Below, one piece after another: positions 44,480-58,600 of a stretch of 64,000 nt of DNA (position 1 is the stretch's first letter; each line of letters begins with the position of its first letter). The translations under genes and the position numbers were made by a program. Source of the stretch: Tetmemena sp. SeJ-2015 (Eukaryota; Ciliophora; Spirotrichea; Sporadotrichida; Oxytrichidae); NCBI GenBank assembly GCA_027382625.1, contig JAJKFJ010020941.1, positions 62,001 to 126,000 of the forward strand, read 5' to 3'. The notes beneath the pieces are model-generated. The model did not search any database. It had not been told where the DNA came from and was given only the letters and a program-made list of their open reading frames with translations.

Positions 44480-47400
44480 TCAGCTTATTAACTTAAAATA
44501 ATTATTTATATTTTTATTGCTTTAAGTAGTTGCTGATTTCTTAGAATCTAAGTGAGTTTAGTTCTAGGCTGAAGTTTTTACTTATAAATTCTGATCTTGT
44601 TCTCTTATTCTTAACTCAAGCGGAAGTTATCCAGTTAGCTAAGCTAAGGGATACTTAAGTTTTTATTTTCAAAAGCAGGTTCGACTGGAATGCTACTCTT
44701 TGACACTTTATAATCAGAGTCGCTTTCTCGGAAATCGTTTTCGAATACAAATAAAATCGCAAAATATTCACTCTATAAAAAATTAATGTAACAGGTTTAT
44801 TATGAAAGTGTTATTATTAGAGAATTTAAAGTAACCCTAATAATTTTTCAGGTGAAAGTCCTAAAAAAGAAAGCAGGTTTCTCGTGAAGATACCTCTTCT
44901 CTTATTCTCTTTTAGTTTGAAAAGCATTTCTTTGTCTTCCTTCTCCTTTTGCGTTTCTTAATCTGGAGTCAAAAATAGATGGAGTCGAAAATGAGAGAAA
45001 TTATTTTAAATCAAAGCAAATATTTTTTTATTCTGCTAACTAGTGTCAAATAATTAAAAAATTAGCCTTAGATTTTAGAACAATTCGGAAATAATTTTGA
45101 TTTTCATTTCATTCTTAGCATTTTTAAATATTTTTTGAATACTTGATTGAAAAATTAGGATTTTTTCTGTACAGCTATAAATAAAATTACTCAAAATGTT
45201 AGCTCTTTTCTTCTTCTTTTTCTTCTTAACTTTCTTTAAAAATTTTTAAAAATTTGATTTAAAATCAGAAATAATTTATATAGAGGATGCATATTTTTTA
45301 ATTCCTTTTAACTGTAGCATAGAAATTCTCTAATTCTTCAATAAAAAGAAATTTAAAAAATTTTTAATTTTTAAAATTTAATTTAAAAAAATCCGAAAAG
45401 TTTTTTTTATAATGATTGCTATTTGCAAATTATTTTTATGTATAAATAATCTTGACCACTTTTTTAAACACCTTTTGATCAAGTTGAGGAGAATCACAAT
45501 ACTCAACTTCTATAAAGCAGTCTTTATTATGCGGCTTTAAACCTAACTATTCCTCTGATTAATTATCTATTTAAGACACAGATAGATTGCTTTCATTTAA
45601 TAAACAATAAAATTTTGTCTTGGATAGAATGGAGCAGGTATCGGATATTAAAATGACTGTGTGCTTAATCTAAATTAATCGATAGGTTGTTTCTGTTTAC
45701 CGAATTTTTCCTCTTAAAAATTTAAAATATAATTTTGTCTTTCATAATAATACTTAAATTCGATTCCTGTCTTTAAATTTTTCTACTATAGACTGGTGAA
45801 TTGATTATTAACTAGAATCTAATATAAATTCATAGAATCTCTCCTCTTAAATATTAGGAATTGACTTTTGACTTTAATTATACTAAGGATTGCTAAAGGA
45901 GGGGTACTCTGAATCTAGAAAAGGAGCCTCTGAAAGTTTATTAGATTAAAATGGGCTTTGTCTCTTACTTAAGAAATAAATTAATACTTAAGCCTCTTAT
46001 GAAACTACTTTACTTCAAATTTTAGCTCGGAGACTAATGAGGATTTTGATATTTTTACCTCCATGGGAATCTCACTGATTGAAGTTATCCTCCTTTTGGT
46101 TTTATAAGATCAAAAAAGATATTCTGAATGACGTTCTTTTCCGAAAATTTGACTTAGGGTTTTTTATTTGTTGCCTTTACTTTAGGTTTTAAACCTATCT
46201 ATTATTGTCTTAAGGTTTATTACGAGTCCTTAAGTAAAAGATTTCTATGACTGCTTTCGTCTCCGTTTATACTAATTATGAAAGAAGAATCTTCCTATCT
46301 TACTAGTGAAGAGTCGTGGCAATACGGACTTTATATAATTTTTGTACTGCACTAGAGCTTTGAGGAGCCATTATTTTTGCTATTTTTTAATTAATATTAA
46401 AAGATTAGTAATGCTTCTTTTAGATCTAGCTGATGATTTTAGCACTTATGACGGATCTTAACTTGCATTCCTTGGAGTTAATTAATTTTCTTCATAATCT
46501 TCCTGAATAATTGGCATTCCCTTTCTTAGATCAATTTTTTTCATTCTTATTTTAGCATTTATAGCAATAGTAGAGGGAAGCACATACTTTTTCACAATCT
46601 TACTCAAATAAAAATAAAATTGCGTTTCAGTTTGCGATGAACTACGAACTTCCTTACTTTCAAAATAAGTGATTTGATTGTCGCCCAAAGTCTAATGAAT
46701 GTAATCATAATAAGTTAATTTTATAATATAATGGCTACATTGATCAAGATATTCATGGTAAACAGAAATAGAAAAGCATAGCTAGTCTGTTATTTCACTC
46801 TTATACTTAAAACACAGTCAGTGTACATAAGCATCATATGGCTCAAGCAAAATGAACACATTTCATTGAAAATCTCTTAATTGCGTCCCTCTATCTTTGG
46901 TTTTCCGTTTATTAAGTAGCACAAATAAAGTAGGTTACTAGCATTAAAGATTATTAACTGAAAGTATAGGTATCCTTCTAATTGGAAAGTAATAAACACA
47001 AATAGAAATCTCCGAAAGATGAAGATACAATAGTAGTAGATCCAACTGTCGTTCAGAGTGTTTGAGTTCTCCACATATTCCTTAAATAATTTTTCAGTAA
47101 GATCTGAATTCCTTCCTTGCTTTCTTCCTCTCAAAAAAATTATTAAATAATTTAATTATTGGTGGAGAAAGTGCTAGGGATATATTGCATTGGACAAATA
47201 TAAAGGCTAGAATAACTGAGAAAACATCGCCAAAACTCCATATTTCTAATTTGCACAAGTTTATATACAAGCCAAAACCTGCCTCTAAAGACAGCTCAAT
47301 AAAGTATCTGAAGAAAGAGTTAAAGATCAGCATATCTCTCAAGGTTTGCTATAATTTCGATAATCTGTCACTCTTAAATAACCTAAGAGTAACTAATTGG

Positions 47401-50110
47401 AGTAGCAATATTAGATAAAGGATTAGAATAAGCAAAGGAAATCCTATTATATAGATAAAGCTCGAGTTATCATAACCCATAAAGGTAAACATCGAATTAT
47501 AGGCGTCGTATTCCGACGAATCTTAGAGATTGAATATCACTTAGAAAAATTCAGAAACGTTAAATAAGTCGAAGTTCACTATTTGGAAGAGAGTTTGAAA
47601 GTAGCTTAAAATTATGGGACTATAAGGAATCTAGAAGAGAGGAGTGTGAATAATCAACTGTAAGTTATTTATCATGCCCCATACGAATTGAAGTCCGAAA
47701 CCCAGAGTAGCACTTAGACCCATACTTCCATATATAACAGACTACACTAAAGTGCCAACGTAAAGCGAAGATATCTCAGATATTTCTATCTCTTAAATAT
47801 CTTAACAATCATTAATTAGATCAAATATTTGCAATCTTTAAAACCAGTTTTTTTAAATATGAGCTTAGCCTAAATATAATATGTTAAGTTAAGAATAATT
47901 AAAACTCAGGAAGAAAAAAATAATCTCTTCCTGAGATAAGTACTAAGTTGGGATTTGGACATTTTAAGTATGCCACTGGATTGTAATCCCTCAATGCTTG
48001 CCTGAACAATTTTCAAATAGTCGGGACTCTGACTTGTTGATACGATTGATCGATCAAAGAATTCCAGTTGAACTGTAATTCCATCTATTGTGTTAGATTT
48101 GATTGTCCAATTTTTCAATATCTTGTCTCCTCCATAGTTATCTACTCCTTCTATATTTAGTAGATGTCTTATTTGCTCCTCAGTGAAAGGTTAAAAATTA
48201 TTATCATAATTTTGTTGATCTAGGGCTTCTGAAAAGGAAAAAGAAAGCTCTGAGTTAAAAACAAATTTATTAGTTTTGATTCACTGACTCAGTATAAATT
48301 TTGTATATACAAGTTTAAACTTATAAATTTGGAATCCTTTTGGAAATTAGTAGCCTTAGAAAGGATTGCTCTGGCTCCTGTCAACTGATTAAGCAATAGT
48401 ATTCATGTAAGTAGAATTCATGAAAAGCGGTTAGAGAACTTAAATTAATAGTTGTGAAGAATTCTCTCTTCCTTGACTGTCACTCAAGATGAACAGTAGA
48501 GTGTAGTTTCCTATGTCTTAAAGAGTAGGTTGCATTAGTAGATGCGTTAAATTATCTTTGATAAAATTGGGCAGAGATTTTTCAAAATTACCAACTGAAA
48601 AGTAATCAAGCAAAGCCCATTTAGGGTACAAAAATATAAAACATAAAATTACAATGGAAGTTAATATACCTTTGATTATTATGCGTAGATTAGTAGCTCA
48701 CCGACTATTTCAGTACTAAAAGATGAAATAATTTATGATAGGGTTTAATTAGGATCATTTGAAAGCAGGGGAGTAGTAGAAGGTGAACTAGTTGTGGAGG
48801 GATTGATAGTTGTTGATTGTGGAGTCTGTGTGGTTATTTATATAGTTGAGGGGGTGGCGATTTAAGTAGTTATGGGAGCAGGAGTGGTAGAACTTGTAGT
48901 TGATGAAATGGAAGTTGTGGGTGCAGCTGTAGTGGGAGTAATTGTGATTGTTGATGTAAATGTGGCAGGAGTAGTATCCTAAAATAATTAATTCAGATTA
49001 TATCATTAAAGTAAAAAGTTTAAAGCATCATCTATATACAAATAGTGATTAGATAATTTAATCCAAAATTATTTTCATTTAAATATAACGAAAATTAAAA
49101 TGATATTTGAAATTTAAGTTATTACAATAGTAGATGATGTAGTAGATGTTGAAGTAGTTGTGATAGTGGTAGTCGAGGTGGTAGTTTGAATTTCCAATAC
49201 TTGCAGTTGAATAGTGACATAGCTAGTGAGGACATCATTAAATATATTTAGAGGTAGCCTTGAGAATCAAATTAAAGTTTCCAGCATCTTGGTTGCTGGT
49301 GCTGTATACATCCATCTTCAAAGAACCGTCTAAATTTAAAGCTAATAAAAATAAATTTTGAGTAAGAGAGATAAATTCAGGAGTTGCAGACTCAGTCACT
49401 TAGTGACAGAGAGTAACTCCACTCCAAATCATTGCAAGCTAAGCTATATGTGAACTTACCAATATCAATAAAATTTAAATATCTACTGTCCAGTTCTTTA
49501 AATATACTTTTTAAATTCTTATAAATATACTTAGCTCAATGAATTAATTTGCTTTCAATTAAAATATGAAAAATTTCATTTAAGCATTTTCAGAAAATTA
49601 GTCCAATTTATTTAACATGATATTTATTGTGTTGATGGCGTCATTGATGTAGTATGAATAAGGAGGATTGAAGAGAAGGAGGTGTTATTGTTCCTTCCAA
49701 CAAATAAATAATAATGTGATTATTTTCCTAGTGGCTATATTTAATTACAGGAGTCGGGTAAACTTAATATGCGAGACTAACTTATATCTAGAGACTGCGT
49801 AAATTCCAACTCCACATATTTAATAGAACTCATGCTTGTTGAACTGAGAGAGGTTTAGCTCGGATTTGTAAATGTTCCAAATAGAAATAAAGTTTGAGTT
49901 GAGAGGGAAAAGCTTGTGCTGATATCTGCTGTGGAGGTACAGCCTTGAGAGGGGTAGCGATTTATAAAAGCGAAAAGTGTGCTATAAACTTTCTGATTTA
50001 TTTACTATGCTTATCCTAAGTACATGAACCCTGATCCATCCAAAAATATTTTAGTTTGAGCATTTAGAAATGTACTCTCAATAGAAGGTGTTAACATTAC
50101 TTGCTTTGTT
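44480..50110 (-). CDS. Propeller-cadg-stalk-membrane surface protein with long tail
   Basis: Read from right to left: propeller part (AQTKIFLDGSGFMYLGQAQQ, STQTLFLFGTFTNPSQTSLS); cadg piece (NQDAGNFNLILKAT, NDVLTSYVTIQLQVLEIQ); Thr stalk in two pieces (49130-49200 and 48770-48970, split by an AT-rich insert); Ig-like part (IDGITVQLEFFDRS); membrane module (GLQFVWGMINNLQLIIHTPL, SYFQTLFQIVNFDLFNVSEF, IIGFPLLILILYLILLLQLV, EIFNEMCSFCLSHMMLMYTD, LFLFTMNILINVAI). A tail of over 300 residues continues to about 44.5 kb (SSARSKRSITNLLILIKK, SEAPFLDSEYPSFSNPQYNQ, ESDSDYKVSKSSIPVEPAF). Frame slips and AT-rich inserts are many. The N-terminal signal was not found. Confidence 0.72.
48770..49205 (-). repeat. 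Thr/Ser stalk repeat split by an AT-rich insert
   Basis: Stalk codons at 48770-48970 (SISSTTSSTTPAPITTQ) and 49130-49200 (TTTSTTTITTTSTSTTSS). The 160 bp between are AT-rich with stops and behave as an IES; repeats in the stalk prevent naming the pointer. Confidence 0.65.
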
Positions 50111-50771
50111 TTGAAAATTTTTACTTTTTAAAATATCAAGAAATTGATTACTTTTATAGCCTATTATCATATTGAGGAGATTGAAAAATTGTAGTCAGAT
50201 TATAATTAGACAATATATGTCGGAATTGCAAAATAAATAGATACTACATTGATAACACAAAAATGATTAATCTGCGTGTGAATAGTAGACCTTAAGTAAG
50301 GATATAAGCTAAGAGAGGTAAACAGTTTAACATTATCTAACTTATTTTAACTAACTTTTAGTGTAATTAAGTTGTGGCAAACAGTTTTTTATACTAAGCT
50401 GAATGATGATTCATTTTCTTGTTCCTCCTTTTTATAAAATTTTCCTTTCTTCTACCTTCTAATAATTTAATTATTTTTAACTGAAGATTATAGATCATAA
50501 ATCATTTATTGCTCTCATTAACTTAAAAGCCACTTCATTTTTATTAGATTTTCCTTGTCTACTTTTGTGAAAGAAGAGAACGGGAAATAAAATGGAAATT
50601 TATGAACCAGCTATATTAATTTAAGTATATAGGTCTGTTTATGGCTATTTGTCTATATATTTTACAGAGTAGCAAGCTATTATTTCGAATCGAAAGGTGC
50701 TTTTATTTATTTGTAAACGAGAAGATTATATGATATAGAGAATAATGTTTGTAATTAATATCAATAAGTAA
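50111..50771. other. Divergent intergenic region
   Basis: Lies between the minus-strand gene ending its N-terminal side at about 50.1 kb and the plus-strand signal peptide at 50772. It may contain both promoters, and perhaps a lost first MDS of the left gene. No motif is recognised. Confidence 0.4.
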
Positions 50772-53700
50772 ATGATAATTTCATTTCGGCTTCTTGCCCT
50801 CAGTTTAGCTGTGTGTGCCCACTTTAGCCTAGTACTTTCAACTTGTACCTCCAACACTTTTCCTCGATTATAACTCAAAAATATTAATCCATTTTATACA
50901 AATACGTTCTTAAATACAATAATCATTTATAAAGTTTGAAAGAATAAATATAAATGAAATTTTAAGAACTAATAAAATATATTTTGAAATCCAACAAGAA
51001 AATTCTATTTGATAGTTTGATATAAATTTGGAAAACTAATTATTCATAATAAATAGTAGGAAGCAATACTGGCGATGTAGCATTTACTGCATTCACTAAT
51101 ACATATCTTACGAAAATATTCATTGCAGCAGGTTTGACTGCAGATGGGAATCTCTGCAGCGGGGCTTCTAGCTCAGTATAAGTTCCATTTGTAGTTGCTT
51201 TAGGATTCAGATGGAAATGGAAAATGGGCTAAATGTTATAAAGGACCATCATAACTTACAAAAGCCAGTGCTGCAGCTATTCAAAGCGATAATTTCATTT
51301 ATTCATCCTTATCATATTTTAAAAAATAATCGTCTGTATTACTTAATTAATAACCATAGTCTAATTTAATTAAAAATATTTCTGCTAAAATATTATTCCC
51401 TTTATTGATAAGGTGCTAATATCTTTCGATGGAAATATATACGCCTATTAAACCAAACTTAGTTATTAAATAAATGGAATTAATCATAAATTTATTATAA
51501 TTAAAAAATATTTTTTCTAAAATATTTTAATCGTCAAAATAAATTATTACAGACTAATTAGATGTTTTGAGTTTTAAGTTAATTTATAGGCGTTGGTAAT
51601 AAATTAGTAAAATTTAAAATTATTATAATGCTAATAATTATTGATCTTATTAAGATATGCTCATTTTGCAAAGGAATTGAATAATTATTTTACTAAAAAA
51701 TAGATAGGAAAAGGGAAATTAGGAAAAATTAAAGGTCTTTCAATATAATATAAAGTTAAAATATAATAAAATTATAATATAAAGTAGTTTACTTGCTTTT
51801 GAATACAGCAGATGGGAGTAGTAATTTAAATAATTATTATAAATGGGAATTTTATAAATTCACAAAAATATGCAGAGAATTTTGGAGAAAAATTGTAATA
51901 TAGTAGTAATTTATTAATCACCTAAGTACTTTAAATATTATTAAATGAGTTTGAGCGGATAATACACAACTCTACCTTCTGGAAATGGATATAAAGTGCA
52001 GTCGATTTGGCTAAACTCAAATCGCATTATATAAATCATGACAAAGAATTTTTTTTTAATATGAGAATTTATTGAAAAATATAATAAAATTAACAATTAA
52101 AATGGAATGAGAGATGATGAGGCAGTTGAAGTATTTCCAATATAAACAATCTTTAATCCTTTGAATAGATCTTTTAAAATAAATTTTATCCTTAAACATT
52201 TTTTTTCGGGAAAGCTCAGTCAAGAGTTAAAATGGACACAAAATTAAAGTTGAATAGATCTTTTGGTTTGGATTATAAGCACAATTATTTCTTGCAACTT
52301 AGATGTGCTGAAAAGTTGATTCAATTAGAAGTTGTAACTCCAAATTTTTTATTTAAAAAATTCATTTTGAATTGACTGAATCTTTTCCTTTATTCTATTA
52401 ATTCAAGATTAAATTAATTAAGCTCATTAAAAGAATGATGGCACCAAATAATATTATGCTCTCGGTGATGTAAACAAAGTAATATTATTATTAAATCAAA
52501 TTTTTAATTGAATATAATTTCAATATTATAAAAGGTTATAAATATTATTAGTTCAGTTCTAATTTTCCAAAATTTTTAAAGCTTTCTTAAGCTGATCATG
52601 AATGAAGAAGTACTTGCTTCTAATCTGCCATCTTAAAGGGGGTTTCTGTAAATGCTCCTTGAAAAACAAAGAATTGCGCACTTTTTAAAAACAGTAAATT
52701 TGCTTAATTATTATTTCAGCAATTATAGGATATTCCTGCACAGCAAGCATTATCAGAATCTTCTTTTATCTTAAAAAAATAGTGTAAGAAAACTATTTTC
52801 TTCTGTAAAGGCTGAGTAATTAATCAGTAATACGAAATTGGGGATGACAGTTCCATTCTCTTCAAGGGAATTTTTAAGCTAACTTAAGTAAAGTAAAATA
52901 TTATGATAATCGAAATTGTCTGAATTAGATAAATTTTTTTTTATTTGTAAAAACCATTTTACCAATTTAATTGAGAAAGAAATATTAATTATATTTATAA
53001 ATTTATTTTATTATTATTATTTATAATTAAAGCAAAAATATTACTTATGACTACTCTATTTTAAATAAGGAATGAATTTATGGTTTATAATTAATTTAAA
53101 ATCTGAGATAGGTAAAAATATTAAATTATAAAGATTACTTGTGTTTCTGAAAATTAAAGATTAAAATAAAATAAAAAATATAGTTATATAAATGATTAAG
53201 GAATAACATGGTGTTGATCGGATGTGGTGTGGGAAAAACTTCCACTGGCTTATACGCCCCCGCAATGCTTTAGTTTAATTCCAAAACCTAGGAGACTCTC
53301 ACTTTTGTTCTCTCTTCAGCAATATTTATAAATTATAGTAGTTTTATATAAAATATAAAATTCATCGTTCTCTATTTTGAAGTAAGCATGTAGATTTCAA
53401 AGAATAATTAATTGATGTCTCTTTAAAGTCAATATTTTTAAAGAAAAAATTACTTTTAAAACATAAATTTACGATAATTTCTGTTTTCTTAAAATGCATT
53501 TATTTAGATATTTACTGCTTACCAAAATTCGCTTTGCTGGTTATAAACTCAGGTCAGGTGGTAAGACACAAAATTTTTATTCCTGACATCAATTTTTAAG
53601 ATCGTAGACAACCCTTTTCTTGCTGAAATCATAATTTAGCAAAATTATTTTAAAATAAAAGCGCTTTAGCAAGACTTTTTACTTCAAAAAATACTTACAG

Positions 53701-55400
53701 AACCATGTCATGAGGATGGCAGATTAAAAGAAACTACTTTTTCATCCAGAATGTAGAAGGAAAATAAAAACTTTTGAAAAATTGAGCAAGAACACATTTA
53801 TTTAATAAATATATATTAAAGTTAAAATGAATATCGTATGATAGAGCATATATTGCAGATTAGGATGCCCAGACTGATCCCACCATGCTATATCATTCAT
53901 TTGCAAGCTACTAGTACATGGATCAAAATATTAACTAATTGAGGGCCTATTTTTGCACTGCTGGTGACTCAAGAGTCAATTATAGACCTGTTTACTACTA
54001 TTCAAACAATTATTTTAAAATAAAAACAAAATTATATTTTGATGGTGTTCTCAGAGTTATCATATTTTTTTAAAAAAAGAATTTAAGTTAAATAGTTTAA
54101 AGAAATAAAGGAATAGAAATTCGCATATTTTCACTTCTTATTGAATAAAATAAATTTTAAAAGATTATTAAAAAAACCGAATATTGAACTTTATCAGATC
54201 ACATATTAAAATATTTGAATAGGCATTAAAAATGCAATCGACTTAGAAACTTATCCACTTTAGTGATACACCTATTTGAAGTTTATATAAATTATTAGTT
54301 TTCAATTTAATTATTCCAGTAAATTTAAACTATTATTATAATTTTAAAACAATTCCATGTTACTTATTTTTTCAGAATATTAGCGTATTTTTATAAAAGA
54401 AAAATTTTAAAATTAATTTTAAAATCAAAAGTATTAAAAAAATTTTCTTATTCTAAATTTTAAATTTTAAAAATAAAATTTTAAAAGGGTTATAAAATTT
54501 CTCTTAAAAAATTAATAGAAGTTTTTTTTTAATTTTAAAGATAAAAAATTATTTTAAAATTTCTAAAAATTTTTTACTTTGGGTTTATTTCAATAAAAGT
54601 TTTAAAATACTCTGCCAAATTTTTACTTAATTATGGCGACTGCATTCATTAAAAATGATCAATTATAAATATCTGTTTAATTTATGAATCTTTATTTATA
54701 TTTGAAATAGATTTATTTATCCAGAACCAAATCTCTAATCAATCTCTTATTGTAAATGGAACAATTAATTATTCTAAATTGTTGAAATAAAATAGCATAA
54801 TTTAAAGGCCTACTTATTTTTATATTTGAATTGATGGGAGTGGCATTGACCTTAAATTTAATATTCTAACGGCTGATTTGCAAGAAATTTTATTGTCTTT
54901 ATTTTTATTTTGAAAATTTTACCAATACTTATTTAATAAATAAAAATTTTAAAGTTTTTATGGAATTATCCTAAAGTTTATTTAAAAACACAAAAACCCT
55001 TTTTAACATTTATTAAAAAAATTAAAAAAAATTTGAATTTTGAAACAAATTAGTCTTTAAAATCAATTTAATTTACTTAAAAGATACTTGTTTTTCTAAA
55101 TTCTAATATTTCATAGAATTGCAAATAGATAAATCCATAAGAATAAATTTCCAAAATTAAAAAAAGTTGGAGTAAAGAGAAGAGCCAAATTTGTTAAATT
55201 ACATTTACTAATTTAGTCTAGCTGGCTCTTCATTTGGAGTGAGATCAATGAATTTGCAATCCGCGACGGAGATTTATTTCTTAGGAGCTGCCTATTATTT
55301 TAAAAGGGGGGTTTTCCCCAAAACTTTTCTTCAAAAAGCTTATATCTTTACTTCAATAAAATTTGTAATTAAATTGCCTAATATATTTTAAGCTTATATA
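50772..55400 (+). CDS. Propeller ectodomain, N-terminal part of a giant surface-protein gene
   Basis: ATG 50772 gives MIISFRLLALSLAVCAHFSL, a good signal peptide, then VLSTCTSNTFPRLQL. Propeller pieces are scattered in AT-rich DNA: TGDVAFTAFTNTYLTKIFIA with AAGLTADGNLCSGASSSV (51070-51200), TKLGMTVPFSSREF (about 52830-52880), MVLIGCGVGKTSTGLYAPAM (53210-53330), YHSFASYQYMDQNINQLRAY with FCTAGDSRVNYRPVYYYSN (53880-54020), and SATEIYFLGAAYYFKRGVFP with QKAYIFTSIKF (55240-55380). Each piece is only 60-170 bp, so this is the most fragmented gene in the window. It has no stalk or membrane part of its own and probably continues at 55.8 kb. Confidence 0.6.
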
Positions 55401-55652
55401 AAACTAATATTATTAGTTTGTTAAAGAGTTGCTTAAGAACAGTAAATTAATGTTAACATCTAAGAAATAGATTTCACAGATTTAAAAGTATTTACTGATG
55501 GAGTTCATGAATCTTAATTTAAACGAGAAAATAATTTTCATTCACTTAATAACTAAGTAGTCATTAATTAATCTCTCAATAGTAAAACCATATTTACTTT
55601 AAAGTGATAAATTGAAAATTTAATTAATTGCTCTCTCTCACTTATAAACATT

Positions 55653-58600
55653 ATGTTTTTCCTAATTATATTTCATCTTATATGTGAGTAACTTATAAAA
55701 TAAGTTTTAGAAAAAACTTCTATGTTTATTGTTTTAATAAAAATAGAAATATAAAGATAGTATAGTATATTTGTGAGTTGTTTACTTTAGTGGACGATGA
55801 GAATTGCTTTGACTCTTTCACACCTACAACAATCTAATTTACTCCTTCCTACACAGAGACTATTATAAATAGTATTTTATATCACAAACATTATAGGTCT
55901 CATAAGTTTTAGCAGCTGTTCCATGCCTTTATTATCTTTTAAATACAGCTCCTCATGTCCTCCTACTCTCAGCACTAGCATTTCTTTAACCATCACTAGT
56001 CCTACTGGCTACTCCGTCTACAAACAGACCTCAAATCTTTTATAAAAACATTTCTAATTTAATTTGGAGTTTATAAATTTAAGTAATCAAATAAAAAATT
56101 TATGACAATTTTTAATTAAAAATTGGAGATAAATAAAATAATAAAGAGAGGCAATATTTTTCTAAAAAATATCGTTTTTAAATATAAGGTGGGATAGTAT
56201 TTGTATAAATCCGTTTTGCTGTTATATTTTTTGCACTTACTTTGCGAGTGGGTTTGGAGTGGCGAGCACTTACAGTCTCGACATTTCCTCTTCTACCTAG
56301 CTTGTGATTCCATTTACTTAATTGTCTTCGATTAAGAATAAAATAAAAAGTGTTCCAGCACCCAAACTCAATTTTTCCAGTTATATTTTTAAGAAATTAA
56401 ATTCTCACACAAATATTTACTTAAAGAGAGATTATAATAATTTTTTTTTATTTATTAATATAAAATAAAACAAAGGATGCTGAGGAAATTCTGAATGGCT
56501 AAGCTAAGTTTAATAAAATTAGAGTTTCTTAATAAGAATAATTAGGAGCTTAAATTGTTGCAAGAGTGAAATTGTTAGTTTAAGGCTTTTTCGTATCATT
56601 AGATATAATTTTTATCTTTAAAATAGGCATTTGTAAATAAATTTGTTTGCATATTCATAATACTTACAAAGAATTTATTAAGCTTTTAAGGACAATTTGT
56701 AATTATGATATATTTATAATATTTGCTTGTGAATCAAAATATGTTTATTTTTGAATCAGGACCTTAATTAATTAACGAGCAGCCTTCCATCATTCGTTTC
56801 TGTGGATGTCTCTGCTTCCTAAATTACTATAAGCTGCAATTACTAGCTTATATTTTGAATTGTTTTGTTAAATGTAATTTATTTAAAACTGATTTTTAAC
56901 AATAAAACTAAAATTTAAGTTAAAATTAAGAAAGTAAACTGCATTAAATATGTTTAAACTTATTTAATTGATTTATATAAATATATGATATTTTTAATGC
57001 AATGACCCATCTTACGTAGGCTCCTACATTTTCATTTTATAGGGAATAAATTAAAAATTATCATTTATAGGGAACAAATCAGTACTCATAAACTACCACC
57101 TCTCAATTCACTCTTAAACTATACACAGTAAATTAATTTCTTTATTCAATTTTAAAATAAATTTAACATTCAAAACATTAACCCTACAACATCCACTTCT
57201 ACAACTACAACCACTACAACCACTACCACCTCTACACCCACAACTGATACAACTACGACCACAACATCTTCAAGTTCTACTACTCAAACTCCTGAGCCAA
57301 CTACTTCATAACCAACCTCTACTACAGAAGCGCCAGTGTCCACTACTGAACCACTACCACACTGAAACTTCAACTACTAGCACGCCATCAGACACACCTG
57401 CTCCAACCAGCTCCTCTTCAATAACTAGCACTATTACTGATTCCCCTGTTACAACTTCGGATAGTAGTAGTACTTCAACTACTACTGATACAACTTCCAG
57501 TTCATCAACCACAGCTACTCCTTTTCCAACTTCAACTACCACTTAGTCTGAGACTACCCCATAAACTACCACATAGTCTTCTGACACCACATTAACAACT
57601 GCAACTACACAGACAACCACTACTACTACAGTCACTTCAACTTCAACGACTGCTTCAACAACTACTACTTAAACTGTAATCACTTCAGCGCCTACATCAA
57701 CTTAATCATCGTCAACAACTATAACCCGAACTTCAATAACTAAACGATCCCAAGTCTCCACAACTCCAGCACCTACCACGTATCCTTCCCAAATTTATAC
57801 AACTCCTGATCCAATTAAATTATCTTAAAATCAAAATTATTAACCAATGAACTATTTTGGACTGCTACTGACCTAATCATCATAGCCTGACTTGTTTGAT
57901 CAGAGTCCCTTTTTCTTCGCAGTTCTCTAGAATTTCACAATATAGTTAGAATGGTTAATAGTATAAGCATTTTAATTGTCAATATATATTGAATACCATT
58001 CTAGATGATTGCAACTTACATTTTCCCCTATGTAATTAGTCCTCTCAGCGATCCCACCGTAACCATTGTTAACTCACTCGATACCAAATCAGATTTCATC
58101 AAATTCTTTACAGTCACTCGGTCACTGTTCATGCTTCCATCTGCTTACGACCATATTGGAAATCACACTCTCAAAATTATCTTACAATTACTTAAATTGA
58201 TGTGATTGACGCAATTAATCCCTCTCTGCGCAGAACTTACTACATGTGGGTAAACGTCCTCAATCCTGATCTCTAGACTAATTTATAAATTAATCCCAAT
58301 CTTGATTACGTGGTGGGCGAACAAATAATTAATTATAGTTTGCGAAGGAGGAATTCAACAGGGGCTTGCAGGAGTCAATAGAGGTAGTATTGTAATTTTA
58401 TCACAGTCCACTTTTTTAATAAAACCATTTTTCTTTAAAGAATTATCCTAAAATTAGTAAATATACCCCTTAAAATACGATTGATTTCTATATAAACTAG
58501 CTCAATATTTACCAAGCTGTACTCTTTAAAAATAGGATTAATTAAAATTATATCTCTTGAATGAAACTATAGACACTTCCATTAACAATATAACTTTTGT

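Noticed and set aside
55179..55231. 9-bp inverted repeat GAAGAGCCA / TGGCTCTTC
   Set aside because: Single short hairpin at the edge of a coding piece; no transposon-like features or target duplication around it.
55302..55323. AAAAGGGGGG TTTT CCCC AAAA, resembling a G4T4/C4A4 telomere fusion
   Set aside because: It lies inside a propeller-coding piece (reads ...KRGVFPKT... in frame) and is a single unit each way with no array; chance is sufficient.
57004..57013. GACCCATCTT, similar to the snRNA promoter element
   Set aside because: Lacks the NAA end and no small-RNA-like GC-rich sequence follows.
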